Shown in pieces: positions 1 through 9,333 of a stretch of DNA of 51,871 nt. Each line of letters opens with the position of its first letter. Position 1 is the first letter of the stretch. Source of the DNA: Bacteroidales bacterium (GTDB lineage: Bacteria; Bacteroidota; Bacteroidia; Bacteroidales; PWNQ01); contig JAIPBW010000016.1 of assembly GCA_021738505.1 (NCBI GenBank), positions 1 to 51,871 on the forward strand. The letters are read 5' to 3'. A model generated the notes under the pieces. That model saw only the letters and a program-made list of their open reading frames with translations, was not told the origin of the DNA and did not search any database. The translations under genes and the position numbers were made by a program.

Positions 1-745
1 GGTTCTGGGGGCTGGTTAGGCTTTCCCAGGTAGGAGTGGTTACCTACAGGTTTCTGTTGAAAAGTTTCAAAGATCTATGCTAATTCCCTTTTTCACGGGC
101 TTAGCTTGGCGCAATTTGTCCATAATGTCCGATTTCTGCATTGTTGCTCAAATTTTAAATCCTCATCCCGACAAAATTGTCTGGACTGCGGTTTAAATTC
201 TTTTTTCACAACGTTAATTATTTCTAAAGGTGTTCCTTGCAAGTATGGGGACAAGCTAAGAGCTCGATTCGTTCGGTTCGCAAGCCCCAGCTGGCTTTGA
301 ACTCGAACATTCTGAATCAAACACTCGACTTTATAGACAGACTCTGATTGAAAACGAAGCAGGAAATAAAAGAAAGCTGCAAGCACGTGGATAGAAAAAG
401 TGAAGAAGGAAAACAAACCCAAAACCCACTGAGAAGAATTCGCTTGCAGCTTTAAAACTTTAAAAAACTATTTGTTATCTTTTGTGTCTAATGAAACAAG
501 GAATAAGCAAAAAAGTTCATTAAAAACTAAAGGGTATTTTATTTCCCTTTAAGTCCTGCTATACAGCCCTTCGAGACACAAAGAAAAAGCGCATTTAAAA
601 TTATTATGCACCTTTATTTTTGTTAGATTAAAAAATATCTAATTCGAGGTTTGCTGAAAAAAATCTTTAGTGCATCAAATACAAGGCGAAAAGCTTCAGC
701 TAGCAAAGTAGATGATGTGCTAAAGGTTAGAAAACTATTAAGACA
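1..745. other. gene-free stretch with nested inverted repeats
   Basis: I see no convincing gene here; the two open frames of 64 and 109 codons lie on the dispersed repeat and have low-complexity products. Besides the repeat at 113-345 there are inverted pairs: a perfect 12-bp pair at 373-384 and 442-453, a 9-bp pair at 481-489 and 574-582, and an 11-of-13 pair at 665-677 and 713-725. These look like remnants of palindromic elements rather than regulatory sites. Confidence 0.5.
113..345 (+). repeat. dispersed palindromic element, divergent copy 1
   Basis: The left part (about 113-200) closely matches the copies at 10981 and 25764 (TTTGTCCATAATGTCCGAT, then a TTGCTCAAATTTTAAATCCT core). The right part (about 300-345) matches their right ends (CTCGAACATTCTGAATCAAA). 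About 90 unrelated bases separate the halves, so this is an expanded or interrupted copy. Confidence 0.7.
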
Positions 746-746
746 A

Positions 747-792
747 AAAAATGCAAGGGGTTACAAATAAATTTTTAACCCCTTGCATTTTT
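747..792 (-). terminator. intrinsic terminator downstream of the OmpA-like gene
   Basis: A perfect 17-bp inverted repeat (747-763 and 776-792, arm AAAAATGCAAGGGGTTA) with a 12-base loop. On the minus strand it lies just beyond the stop codon of the OmpA-family gene and runs into a T tract, as in a rho-independent terminator. The A/T arms make it potentially bidirectional. Confidence 0.85.
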
Positions 793-807
793 GTTTTTCA
801 ACAGACA

Positions 808-1848
808 CTAATTCATCTCTATAATATTGAAAAGCTCATCAAGCTTAGGGGTAAGGATAATTTCCGTACGCCTGTTTTTCGCACGTCCTTCACTGGTTTC
901 GTTTGTTGCAATGGGGACATATTTACTTCGTCCGGCGGCAATTAATCGTTCCTCGTCAATGTTTTGATCTTTGATCAGCTCGCGAACTACTGTTGTTGCC
1001 CGTTTTACACTTAAATCCCAGTTGTCTTTTAGTTGACCTTTACCGCTATAAGGAACACTATCCGTGTGCCCTTCAACCATTATGTTAATGTCTTCATTCC
1101 TGGCTAATAAATTGCCCAGCTCTTTCAGGGCATCTTTTCCTTGCTTACTGATATTATAGCTTCCGGAAGCAAATAAGAGTTTTTCTTCCATAGAAACGTA
1201 GACCTTTCCGTTTCTTTCTTCAATCGTAAGCCCTTCGCCTTCAAAACCACGTAATGCTGAGTTTACTTTGTTTTTCAGCGCGGTAACAACCGAGTCTTTC
1301 CGGTCCAGAATATTTTGAAGTTCATTAAGCTTCTTCTGTTTTTCCTCCATCGCTTTTTTGGAAATTGCTAACTCCTGGCTCATCTCTTCCAGGTTCTCTT
1401 CTTTTTCTTTCAGTCGTTTTTCAAGGCGTTTTAAACTATCACGCTGCTTAAGAATATTTTCCTGTGTTTCCTGAAGGTCAGCTAAAATTCGTGCCGACTC
1501 TTCCTTACTATTCGACAGCTCCTCCTCCCGGTTTTTCTTCAACTGTTCATAAGACGTATACAGTTCATTATAGTTCTGCTTAAGACGATTTTTGGTTGTA
1601 GACAAAACAGCAGTGTCTTGCTGCAAGCTTTCTATTCGTTTCTTGTAGTTCTCTAATTCAGACTTTGTTTCCTGAAGAGATGTTGTCATTTCTTCATTTT
1701 CAACCATGAGTTGTTTATTCTGTTCTTTACACTCCTCATGTTTATCTACGATATCCTGATATTTTCGCTGCGGGACGCAACCTGCAGCAAGAAAAAGCCC
1801 AAGAACACTCAGGATAAAAAAGTTTCTGTATTTCATTTTGATAATCAT
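808..1848 (-). CDS. OmpA-family peptidoglycan-binding lipoprotein with long coiled coil
   Basis: Predicted outer-membrane lipoprotein that anchors the envelope to peptidoglycan. The N-terminus is a lipoprotein signal with lipobox LAAGC (Cys at about residue 24). Residues about 35-195 are a charged, heptad-like coiled coil rich in Glu, Lys and Leu. The C-terminal about 120 residues are an OmpA/MotB domain with the typical VEGHTDSVP motif and the later NRRTEIIL motif. Met5 (1836) is an equally good start because it directly precedes the signal peptide. The stop codon TAG is shared with the end of a dispersed-repeat half-site (AGTGTCTGTTG on the minus strand), and a strong terminator follows. 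Fold and location are well supported; the precise role is not known from sequence. Confidence 0.88.
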   Translation of the reverse strand: MIIKMKYRNFFILSVLGLFLAAGCVPQRKYQDIVDKHEECKEQNKQLMVENEEMTTSLQETKSELENYKKRIESLQQDTAVLSTTKNRLKQNYNELYTSYEQLKKNREEELSNSKEESARILADLQETQENILKQRDSLKRLEKRLKEKEENLEEMSQELAISKKAMEEKQKKLNELQNILDRKDSVVTALKNKVNSALRGFEGEGLTIEERNGKVYVSMEEKLLFASGSYNISKQGKDALKELGNLLARNEDINIMVEGHTDSVPYSGKGQLKDNWDLSVKRATTVVRELIKDQNIDEERLIAAGRSKYVPIATNETSEGRAKNRRTEIILTPKLDELFNIIEMN

Positions 1849-2018
1849 ATTGTTAGCTTTTTTGATGATACGAATTAGAGGAAATTAAATTTATCGTTTT
1901 GTTTATTTTTAATAACTGATAGAGGTTCGTTGTTAATGATTTTCATTAGAATTTATTCCTTCAAAGTTACATCAATTTATGCGTGAGACATAATAAATTT
2001 GAAAAAATAACCAACATT

Positions 2019-2789
2019 TTATTGTTGAAAATCAATATCAATTAATACCGGACAATGATCCGAATGTTTGGCTTCAGGTAAAATAACCGCACGATTCAAT
2101 TTATCTTTCAAATGTTCTGCTACCATGTGATAATCGATACGCCAGCCTTTGTTTTTTGCTCTGGCATTGGCACGGTAACTCCACCAGGTATATTGATGTG
2201 GCTGTTGATTGAAAATACGAAAAGCATCGGAAAACCCTGAAGAAACAAATCCATCCAGCCACTCTCTCTCTTCCGGAAGAAATCCGGAGACTTTTTTGTT
2301 GCGCACAGGATCATGAATATCTATTGGTTTATGACAAATATTATAATCTCCCGATATAACCAAATCCGGACGTTCTTTCTTCAAATCATCAATGTACTTT
2401 TGAAAATCATCCAGCCATTCAAATTTAAACTGCAACCGGTCATCATTGGTTCCGGAGGGATGATACACGCTTATTACAGACATTGGGCCGTAATCCGCAC
2501 GAATAAAACGTCCTTCACGATCGTATTTATCTATGCCCATTCCCTTATGCACCTTGTCCGGTTTTTCTTTACTCAGTATCCCAACACCACTGTAGCCTTT
2601 CTTTTCAGCAGAAAACCAGTAATGATAGTAGCCCAGACGCTCAAATTCTTCTATGGGAATTTGACTTTCAACGGCTTTAGTTTCCTGAAACAATACAATA
2701 TCCGGGTTAGAATTTTCCAGCCAATCCACAAAACCTTTGCGAATGGCTGCTCGTATTCCGTTTACGTTGTAGGTGATTATGCGGGGCAT
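2019..2789 (-). CDS. xth: exodeoxyribonuclease III
   Basis: AP endonuclease/3'-5' exonuclease of base-excision repair, in the endonuclease/exonuclease/phosphatase fold. The 256-residue length is typical. Visible active-site motifs are the metal-binding Glu in FQETK (about residue 36), the GDYNICHKPIDIHDP stretch (about 147-161, catalytic Asp and Asn) and the C-terminal SDHCPV motif (catalytic Asp-His). It begins at an ATG four bases after the stop of the upstream secreted nuclease gene, so the two are probably co-transcribed although one product acts on DNA in the cytoplasm and the other is exported. Confidence 0.95.
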   Translation of the reverse strand: MPRIITYNVNGIRAAIRKGFVDWLENSNPDIVLFQETKAVESQIPIEEFERLGYYHYWFSAEKKGYSGVGILSKEKPDKVHKGMGIDKYDREGRFIRADYGPMSVISVYHPSGTNDDRLQFKFEWLDDFQKYIDDLKKERPDLVISGDYNICHKPIDIHDPVRNKKVSGFLPEEREWLDGFVSSGFSDAFRIFNQQPHQYTWWSYRANARAKNKGWRIDYHMVAEHLKDKLNRAVILPEAKHSDHCPVLIDIDFQQ

Positions 2790-2793
2790 AAGC

Positions 2794-4050
2794 TTAAATT
2801 TTTATAATCTTTTTTCTTACACTCTGGCCTGTCTTTGTTACAACTTCCAAAATATACACTCCTTCTGATAACGATGATACGTTAATTTCAGCCCGATTTC
2901 CTGATACTTGCCTATTTGTCACCATCTCTCCCATCATAGTATAAAGCGTAACATTTTTAAGCTGCCCTTGCTCGTAATTAACATAAACCCGGTTTTTTAC
3001 CGGATTTCTTATTGTGATATCCACTGAGTTTTGTTGCTCTTCAACACCAACAAGTTGATCTACAACCAGATTCATTTGAATGGGTAAATGGTCTGACATC
3101 GTATAAAGTGCATCTAAAACATTAGCCGGCACACTATTGTTTGTGTTGTAGTTGATGGCATCGTTAAAATGTTGTCCGTCATTACCCATGGCTTGATAGC
3201 TGTTGGCTACATACTGGTAATGGTCTGCATTGTTTTTAATGTCTTCGGAAATCAATATAAAGTCAAACCGGTCATCCAGCCCGCCACCAGACGCGCAACC
3301 ATTTGAGCTATAATGGGTTGACTGCGTGTGTACATTTGCATAGGAAGCAGTATTGTTCCAATCGCCGGGGGTATCTATCGGATCGTAAAATTTATAATCC
3401 GGATTGCTGTAATTGATCACATTTTGATAAGCTTGCTCGGAAGACCGCTTAAGATTCAAGTCTCCCAAAAGCAAGAAATTTCCTTTATTCATATTATTTT
3501 CAATATGATTCATCATAGTAGCCGTCATGCTGGCTCTCAGCTGTTGATCGGAGGCACTGCTGCCGGCTTTCAGATGAGTCACAAAACAGGTTAAAAAGGC
3601 CGTATCCTGCGTTGTAGCTAAATCCTTGTCTTTGTAGAACAATGTATAAATATCAATGTCGCGAATGCTTGTGGAAATCACATCCTGCTCTGCCAGGCCA
3701 AAAAGACGCGAATCAAAATATATCATATTATCAATTGATCCGCCGGAGGCATTTACCACATCAGCCATATCATAATAATTGCGTCCCTGCGTATTCAAAA
3801 CAGTAGTTAAAACACGCTCCTGGGCAAAATTACTGCTCCCTATTTCGTTGACCGTAAATATGTGAGGTTCTGTGTAATCAATGATTTCCTGCAACGCATT
3901 ATCTTTGTCCTGAATATTATTATTCTGATTCGTGCAATAGGAAGTAGTATTTCCGTAGTTTAATACATTATAGTGCATAACCTTTATCGTATCTTGCTGT
4001 CCATAAAAGGTTAATGGAAGAAATAAAAGCAACAATATCAAATTTTTCAT
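2794..4050 (-). CDS. secreted endonuclease/exonuclease/phosphatase-family protein with T9SS sorting domain
   Basis: The N-terminus is a signal peptide (hydrophobic residues 3-16, cleavage near YGQ). Residues about 20-325 form an EEP-type domain: MHYNVLNYG near the start, TVNEIG, LLGDLNLK and the terminal SDHLPI metal/catalytic motif. The C-terminal about 75 residues are a type IX secretion sorting domain (NPVKNRVYVNY, LYTMMGEMV, LSEGVYILEV, ending KKIIKI). The protein is therefore likely exported by the Por/T9SS machinery and released or anchored at the surface, where it could hydrolyse extracellular nucleic acids or phosphoesters; the substrate cannot be told. The T9SS genes themselves are outside the window. 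It is transcribed with xth, four bases downstream. Confidence 0.9.
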   Translation of the reverse strand: MKNLILLLLFLPLTFYGQQDTIKVMHYNVLNYGNTTSYCTNQNNNIQDKDNALQEIIDYTEPHIFTVNEIGSSNFAQERVLTTVLNTQGRNYYDMADVVNASGGSIDNMIYFDSRLFGLAEQDVISTSIRDIDIYTLFYKDKDLATTQDTAFLTCFVTHLKAGSSASDQQLRASMTATMMNHIENNMNKGNFLLLGDLNLKRSSEQAYQNVINYSNPDYKFYDPIDTPGDWNNTASYANVHTQSTHYSSNGCASGGGLDDRFDFILISEDIKNNADHYQYVANSYQAMGNDGQHFNDAINYNTNNSVPANVLDALYTMSDHLPIQMNLVVDQLVGVEEQQNSVDITIRNPVKNRVYVNYEQGQLKNVTLYTMMGEMVTNRQVSGNRAEINVSSLSEGVYILEVVTKTGQSVRKKIIKI

Positions 4051-4146
4051 TTTATCTGTTTTTGAGAATATATTTTTTTACACTTCTGACAAAACATCTG
4101 AAGTACTATCAAATGTTTTTCAATCAACTTTTTTACTTATATAAAA

Positions 4147-4178
4147 AACCATCAGCAAATTCGTTCGTGCTGATGGTT
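4147..4178 (-). terminator. intrinsic terminator of the M23 peptidase gene
   Basis: Perfect 11-bp stem AACCATCAGCA (4147-4157 with 4168-4178) and a 10-base loop. On the minus strand it is followed by six T residues, and it lies about 45 bases past the stop codon of the M23 peptidase gene. Confidence 0.85.
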
Positions 4179-4222
4179 GTATATATCTTCTTTTTTATTT
4201 TGATTATAAACAATTAGCCTGA

Positions 4223-5194
4223 TTAGGAAAGCGCCTGATTCACCTGTGACGAGATCTCAATTACTTTTTCATATTCTTCAGGTGTCAGGTCATTATAGAA
4301 AAAGTGCACAGGATTCACGGGTTTACCTTCTTTTCTCACTTCATAATGCAAGTGTGGTCCTGTAGACACGCCGGTATTTCCGACATACCCGATAATTTCT
4401 CCACGTTTCACACTGTGCCATGGTTTAACAATCACTTTATTCATGTGAGCATACAGGGTTTTATATCCATAACCATGGTCAATCACAACATAATTCCCAT
4501 AGCCACTCATACTACCTTTGGGTTTTACTACCTTTCCATTACCTGTGGCATAAATCGGTGTTCCGGGAGGAGCAGTAAAATCCATTCCATCATGCATCCT
4601 AAGGGTTTTGTATACCGGATGAATACGATATCCAAAACCAGAGGCAATACGTTTCAAATTTTTGTTATTGATTGGTTGAATTGCCGGAATATGCTGCAAC
4701 ATTTCATCTTTATTCCGCGCCATCTCAATGACATCATCAAATGATTTGGATTGCACATATAATCTGCGCGAGAGTTTATCCAACCTTTTTGCTGTCTTTG
4801 TCAGCAATTCCGTATTTTCATAACCCTGCAATTCTTTATACCGTTCAGCACCTCCATATCCGGCTTTTCTTTCTGCATCCGGGATAGGTTCCGCTTCAAA
4901 AATAACGCGATAAATATTATCGTCTCTGTTTTCCAGATCGGCCAAAACCTCCTCCAATTGGTCGAGTTGCTCGTTCATCATTTTATATTGCAATTTCGTA
5001 TGCGCCAGCTCTCGCTCGAGCATACGCTCCCTCGGTGAAGGAAACAACATAAAGACAATGATCAAAGCAAGCGTAGCAAAGGCAACACCCGTCAGGGCAT
5101 GCCAGCCAAACTTTTTCATTCTGTCCCGCCAGGTAACTTTTACCTCCTCAAACTTGAGGGAATTGGGATTTAATCTGTACTTCTTATTTGCCAT
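4223..5194 (-). CDS. membrane-anchored M23-family metallopeptidase
   Basis: Cell-wall endopeptidase or LytM-like regulator. One transmembrane helix lies at about residues 32-51, followed by a coiled coil (about 55-95), so the catalytic domain faces the periplasm. The LytM domain (about 190-300) has the zinc motifs HDGMDF (HxxxD) and HLHYE (HxH), so it looks catalytically competent; the family cleaves peptide cross-bridges in peptidoglycan. The 323-residue length fits the Bacteroidota M23 proteins usually found beside alaS, and here it is divergent from alaS with 145 bases between the starts. A phylum-type promoter is present upstream and a terminator follows the gene. Confidence 0.93.
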   Translation of the reverse strand: MANKKYRLNPNSLKFEEVKVTWRDRMKKFGWHALTGVAFATLALIIVFMLFPSPRERMLERELAHTKLQYKMMNEQLDQLEEVLADLENRDDNIYRVIFEAEPIPDAERKAGYGGAERYKELQGYENTELLTKTAKRLDKLSRRLYVQSKSFDDVIEMARNKDEMLQHIPAIQPINNKNLKRIASGFGYRIHPVYKTLRMHDGMDFTAPPGTPIYATGNGKVVKPKGSMSGYGNYVVIDHGYGYKTLYAHMNKVIVKPWHSVKRGEIIGYVGNTGVSTGPHLHYEVRKEGKPVNPVHFFYNDLTPEEYEKVIEISSQVNQALS

Positions 5195-5226
5195 ATTGTT
5201 TAGTCACAAATTTTGTAAATTGGGCG

Positions 5227-5256
5227 CAAAGTTAATTAAATAAACTAATTTTGCAA
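5227..5256 (-). promoter_or_regulatory. promoter of the M23 peptidase gene
   Basis: On the minus strand TTG (5256-5254), 19 bases, then TAACTTTG (5234-5227), matching the Bacteroidota -33/-7 consensus. The predicted start of transcription is about 25 bases upstream of the ATG. Confidence 0.6.
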
Positions 5257-5339
5257 GTTGTCTTGTGTTAAAGAATGTCAAAACCCTTTAATGATCAGAC
5301 AAATTCAATAGTATAACAACAATAAATCAAAGATATTTT

Positions 5340-7964
5340 ATGCAGGCAAAAGAAATCAGACAACGCTTTTTTGACTTTTTTCGCTCTAAAGACCATAAAA
5401 TTTGGCCTTCCGCACCTATGGTAATCAAAAACGATCCTTCATTAATGTTTACCAACGCCGGGATGAATCAGTTTAAAGATATCTTTTTAGACAATAAAGA
5501 ACCTGACTTTCCCCGTATTGCAGACACTCAAAAATGCCTGCGTGTTAGCGGAAAACATAATGACCTGGAGCAGGTAGGCCACGACACCTATCATCATACA
5601 ATGTTTGAAATGCTGGGTAACTGGTCTTTTGGCGATTATTTTAAAAATGAAGCTATCGCATGGGCTTGGGAACTTCTGACAAAAGAATATAAAATACCGG
5701 AGGACTCATTATATGTAACGGTTTTCGAGGGTGACGAAAAAGATAATACCGATGTTGACCAGGAAGCTTTTGACATCTGGAAGACACATGTTCCGGATGA
5801 AACCCATATATTATACGGAGATAAGAAAGATAACTTCTGGGAAATGGGGGATACCGGACCATGTGGCCCTTGCTCAGAAATACATATTGATCTTCGTACG
5901 GATGAGGAAAAAGAAAAAACACCCGGCAAAGACCTGGTCAATAAGGATCATCCTTTGGTTGTCGAAATATGGAATCTGGTCTTCATCCAATACAACAGAA
6001 AAGCAGATGGCAGCCTGGAAAACCTTCCCAATAAACATATTGATACGGGCATGGGATTTGAGCGTCTGGTTATGGCTTTGCAAAACAAAACGTCAAACTA
6101 CGACACCGATGTCTTTCAGCCTTTAATTCAGGCAATTGCTAAGAAAGGCGGGGTAAAGTATGGAGAAGAAGAGAAAGCGGATGTGGCTCTTCGCGTAGTC
6201 GCCGATCATATCCGGGCCATATCTTTTGCCATTGCCGACGGACAGTTACCCTCCAATGTGAAAGCCGGTTATGTTATCCGCCGGATTTTACGCCGGGCAG
6301 TGCGCTACGGTTATACTTTCCTTGGGTTCCGGCAAGCTTTTATGCATGAATTTGTCCCCATTTTAGTGGAGCAAATGAAGGATGTATTTCCCGAAATCGA
6401 AAATCAGCAAACGCTGATCACAAAAGTTATGAAAGAAGAAGAAGAGTCCTTCCTGCGCACACTGGATACCGGCATTCTGATGCTGAACAAACTGATGAAT
6501 GCTGCCGAAAAAGCTAACCAGGATACAATCAGCGGAAAAGATGTTTTTGTCCTTTATGATACTTATGGTTTCCCGTTTGATTTGACAAGACTGATTCTTT
6601 CTGAAAACAATTTTTCTGTCAATGAAAAAGAGTTTTATAAAGAACTGGAAAAACAAAAAGACCGTTCCCGTAAAGCTTCCGCTCAGCAAATGAGCGACTG
6701 GACCAATGTCCGTGAAGGACAACAATCCATTTTTGTGGGTTACGATAACATGGAAGCTGAAGCCCATATTTTAAAGTACAGAAAAGTTGACACAAAGAAA
6801 GAAACATTTTATCAGGTTGTTTTAGACAAGACTCCATTCTATCCCGAAGCGGGAGGCCAGGTTGGCGATTCGGGAGTCTTAAGACAAAACCAACAGAAAA
6901 CGCCGGTTCGAAAAACAATCAAAGAAAATGAACTGATTATTCATATTTGTGATACATTGCCGGAAGATGTAGAAAAACCCGTTTATGCAGAAGTCAATGA
7001 CAGTAAACGCAGAGATGCAGCCAACAACCACAGCGCCACTCACCTGATGCACAACGCACTCCGTGAAGTTCTGGGCTCTCATGTAGAACAAAAAGGTTCA
7101 TTGGTTCATCCGGATTACCTTCGTTTTGATTTTTCACATTTCGAAAAAGTCTCCGAGGAAGAGATCCGGAAAATTGAACGAATTGTCAATCAAAAAATCA
7201 GAGCCAACGTCAGTCTGCAGGAACATCGTGAAGTATCCATGGAAGAAGCACAACAAATGGGTGCTATGGCTCTTTTTGGTGAAAAATACGGAGATCGTGT
7301 TCGTGTCATAAAATTCGGAGATTCCATTGAACTATGTGGTGGCACCCACGTATCGGCAACAGGAGATATCGGTTTTTTCAAGATCACGACAGAAACATCC
7401 GTAGCTGCCGGTATACGTAGAATTGAGGCAATAACGGCCGCTAAAGCCGAAGAATGGGTATATGAACAAGAAACGATTGTGAAGAGCCTGAAAGAGATAT
7501 TGCGAAATCCAAAAGATCCGGTTAAAGGAGCTAAAACATTAATTGAACAACAAACGAAACTGGAGAAGAAATTAGAAGAACTCAAGAAACAACAAATTGA
7601 TCAGCTTTCCGCCGAGCTGGAACAAAGTGCAGAAGTAATAAACGGAATGAACTTTATCAGTAAAAAACTTCAGGTTGACACTTCCATCATTAAAGATCTG
7701 GCTTTTCGCCTGAAACAAAAAATGGATAACCTGTTTATTGTTTTGGGAGCGGAAGATACCAGCAGCGGAAAAGCAACAATCAGTGTAATGATATCGGAAC
7801 ATTTGGTTCAGGAAAAAGACTTACATGCAGGAAATATCGTAAAAGACCTGGCCAAAGAGATAAACGGAAATGGCGGAGGGCAGCCATTTTTTGCCACTGC
7901 CGGAGGTAAAGACCCCGGTGGCCTGGAAAAAGCATTGAAAAAAGCAAGGAATTACCTTTCTTAG
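5340..7964 (+). CDS. alaS: alanyl-tRNA synthetase
   Basis: Class II aminoacyl-tRNA synthetase that charges tRNA-Ala and hydrolyses mischarged Ser or Gly. The full 874 residues are present. The class II core is at residues 1-about 250 (MFTNAGMNQFKD, ETGDTGPCGPCSEI-type loop). The editing domain carries the zinc/catalytic motifs HSATH (about 563-567) and CGGTH (about 666-670). The C-terminal oligomerisation domain ends with the glycine-rich GNGGGQPFFATAGG stretch. The stop TAG at 7962-7964 overlaps the first bases of a dispersed palindromic element, with T from the gene and AG from the element end. No frameshift or missing motif was seen. Confidence 0.98.
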   Translation: MQAKEIRQRFFDFFRSKDHKIWPSAPMVIKNDPSLMFTNAGMNQFKDIFLDNKEPDFPRIADTQKCLRVSGKHNDLEQVGHDTYHHTMFEMLGNWSFGDYFKNEAIAWAWELLTKEYKIPEDSLYVTVFEGDEKDNTDVDQEAFDIWKTHVPDETHILYGDKKDNFWEMGDTGPCGPCSEIHIDLRTDEEKEKTPGKDLVNKDHPLVVEIWNLVFIQYNRKADGSLENLPNKHIDTGMGFERLVMALQNKTSNYDTDVFQPLIQAIAKKGGVKYGEEEKADVALRVVADHIRAISFAIADGQLPSNVKAGYVIRRILRRAVRYGYTFLGFRQAFMHEFVPILVEQMKDVFPEIENQQTLITKVMKEEEESFLRTLDTGILMLNKLMNAAEKANQDTISGKDVFVLYDTYGFPFDLTRLILSENNFSVNEKEFYKELEKQKDRSRKASAQQMSDWTNVREGQQSIFVGYDNMEAEAHILKYRKVDTKKETFYQVVLDKTPFYPEAGGQVGDSGVLRQNQQKTPVRKTIKENELIIHICDTLPEDVEKPVYAEVNDSKRRDAANNHSATHLMHNALREVLGSHVEQKGSLVHPDYLRFDFSHFEKVSEEEIRKIERIVNQKIRANVSLQEHREVSMEEAQQMGAMALFGEKYGDRVRVIKFGDSIELCGGTHVSATGDIGFFKITTETSVAAGIRRIEAITAAKAEEWVYEQETIVKSLKEILRNPKDPVKGAKTLIEQQTKLEKKLEELKKQQIDQLSAELEQSAEVINGMNFISKKLQVDTSIIKDLAFRLKQKMDNLFIVLGAEDTSSGKATISVMISEHLVQEKDLHAGNIVKDLAKEINGNGGGQPFFATAGGKDPGGLEKALKKARNYLS

Positions 7965-8135
7965 TTTCTGTCTATAAAGTGGACAGACAAGGGACAAGGT
8001 GTCTTAGGAATCATGTCTCTGTTCAGAAGGTTCCCCCGCATTTATCGGGGGCTTGCGCAGCCTGAAAATGCGTGGTTTACTCAGGTAAATGAGCAATTTT
8101 CGCGCAGTAAATGGGACTTTATTAACAGACACTAC
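7963..8135. repeat. dispersed palindromic element between convergent alaS and exchanger genes
   Basis: Fills the whole space between two convergent genes. The left end reads AGTTTCTGTCTATAAAGT; the reverse complement of the right end reads AGTGTCTGTTAATAAAGT, so the ends form an imperfect inverted repeat. Inside lies the module CCCCCGCATTTATCGGGGGC that also occurs in the copy at 16673-16825. Both flanking genes end inside it, which suggests it acts as, or was tolerated as, a bidirectional transcription end. Confidence 0.7.
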
Positions 8136-9183
8136 TTATAATCTGCCAGATCAGATAAGCCAAATATAAAGCCAGCAGTAAAAATCCTGTTGGCTTTCTT
8201 ACTTGCCACCGACGTATCAAGAGCAACAGGAAAAATATAATTACAGAACTAAAAAGTAAAATTACCGAGAGAAATATATTCTTACTGAAAACATCTACAC
8301 TTTCGCCTGTCAGCAATATAACGATAAACCATGGCAGTCCGAGCCCCAAAAGCACATCAAACACATTTGAGCCCAGGGCATTACTGATAGCCATGCCGCC
8401 ACGGCCTTTTTTGGCAACAAGTAAAGATGTTATCATATCAGGAATAGATGTACCTATGGCTAATACGGTCAGGGCAATAATACCTTCCGGAACATCTAAT
8501 ATTGCTGAAATTTCAATGGCACTATTAACCAACAACCAGGACATTAATGCAATCCAGATAATAGAAATGGAAAAATTAGCAATAAAATATCTTTCCTTTA
8601 AGAAAGTTAACTTTAGGATTTGATCCAGAGGCTTGATTATCGCCCGCAGCAATTTATAGCGCTTAACTTTGGGTTCTTTAACAGTAGGCTCCACGTATAC
8701 GGCATCATCTTTATAAGGCACAATACGCGACCAATAAATAACGGCAAAGATATACATTACATAAACTGCGATTAAGAGTATAGCTTCAAAAAGGTGAATC
8801 TTATCATTATAAAATACGAAAGCCAGTAAAGCAATTGATATCAAATAAAATATTGTATCCCGAAGAATCGGTTGCCAGGCCACCACAGCTTTTCTAACCA
8901 AAGCCACACCGCCAATAATAGCAAGAACATTAAATAAGGCCGAACCTACAATTGTTCCCATCCCAATTTCTGCATGTCCGCCGGGATGAAAAACGGCGAT
9001 CAAAGCAATAAACAATTCAGGAGCACTGGAACCCATCGCCATAAATGTAGCACCAGCCACATCCGAACGGATTTTCATGCGTTCGGAAATAGCATCCAAC
9101 GACGGAATAAAATACCGGTCACTAACCTGAGCTATCAAATAAAAAGCTACAAGTGATAAAAGGGCATAAACAACTAACTCCAT
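8122..9183 (-). CDS. calcium/sodium antiporter of the CaCA superfamily
   Basis: Inner-membrane exchanger with about ten hydrophobic segments in two homologous halves. The alpha-repeats are clear: MGSSAPELFIALIAVF in the first half and AIGTSIPDMITSLLVAK followed by NALGSNVFDVLLGLGLPW in the second, the K+-dependent Na+/Ca2+ (YrbG/NCKX) signature. An upstream in-frame ATG at 9234 would add 17 residues, but the ATG at 9183 gives the usual MELVVYALL start and leaves a TACTTTTG -7-like box just upstream (9210-9203, minus strand). The last codons AGT GTC TGT TAA lie within the neighbouring repeat element, so the C-terminal Ser-Val-Cys and the stop come from that element. Confidence 0.9.
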   Translation of the reverse strand: MELVVYALLSLVAFYLIAQVSDRYFIPSLDAISERMKIRSDVAGATFMAMGSSAPELFIALIAVFHPGGHAEIGMGTIVGSALFNVLAIIGGVALVRKAVVAWQPILRDTIFYLISIALLAFVFYNDKIHLFEAILLIAVYVMYIFAVIYWSRIVPYKDDAVYVEPTVKEPKVKRYKLLRAIIKPLDQILKLTFLKERYFIANFSISIIWIALMSWLLVNSAIEISAILDVPEGIIALTVLAIGTSIPDMITSLLVAKKGRGGMAISNALGSNVFDVLLGLGLPWFIVILLTGESVDVFSKNIFLSVILLFSSVIIFFLLLLIRRWQVRKPTGFLLLALYLAYLIWQIISSVC

Positions 9184-9333
9184 AATGATAAAAATGAAAG
9201 TCCAAAAGTATAAATTTTGTTTAATACTGAACATTATTACTTTTGCAAACGCGAAACAAATAACAATCGATAAGTAATTGAAAAACTTTTTCCTGCAATG
9301 TTTGTTTAAGGATTAGTTAAATTTATTCATCAA

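Noticed and set aside
93..422. 109-codon frame on the minus strand over repeat copy 1
   Set aside because: It lies across a dispersed repeat and its product is low-complexity, so it is not a credible gene.
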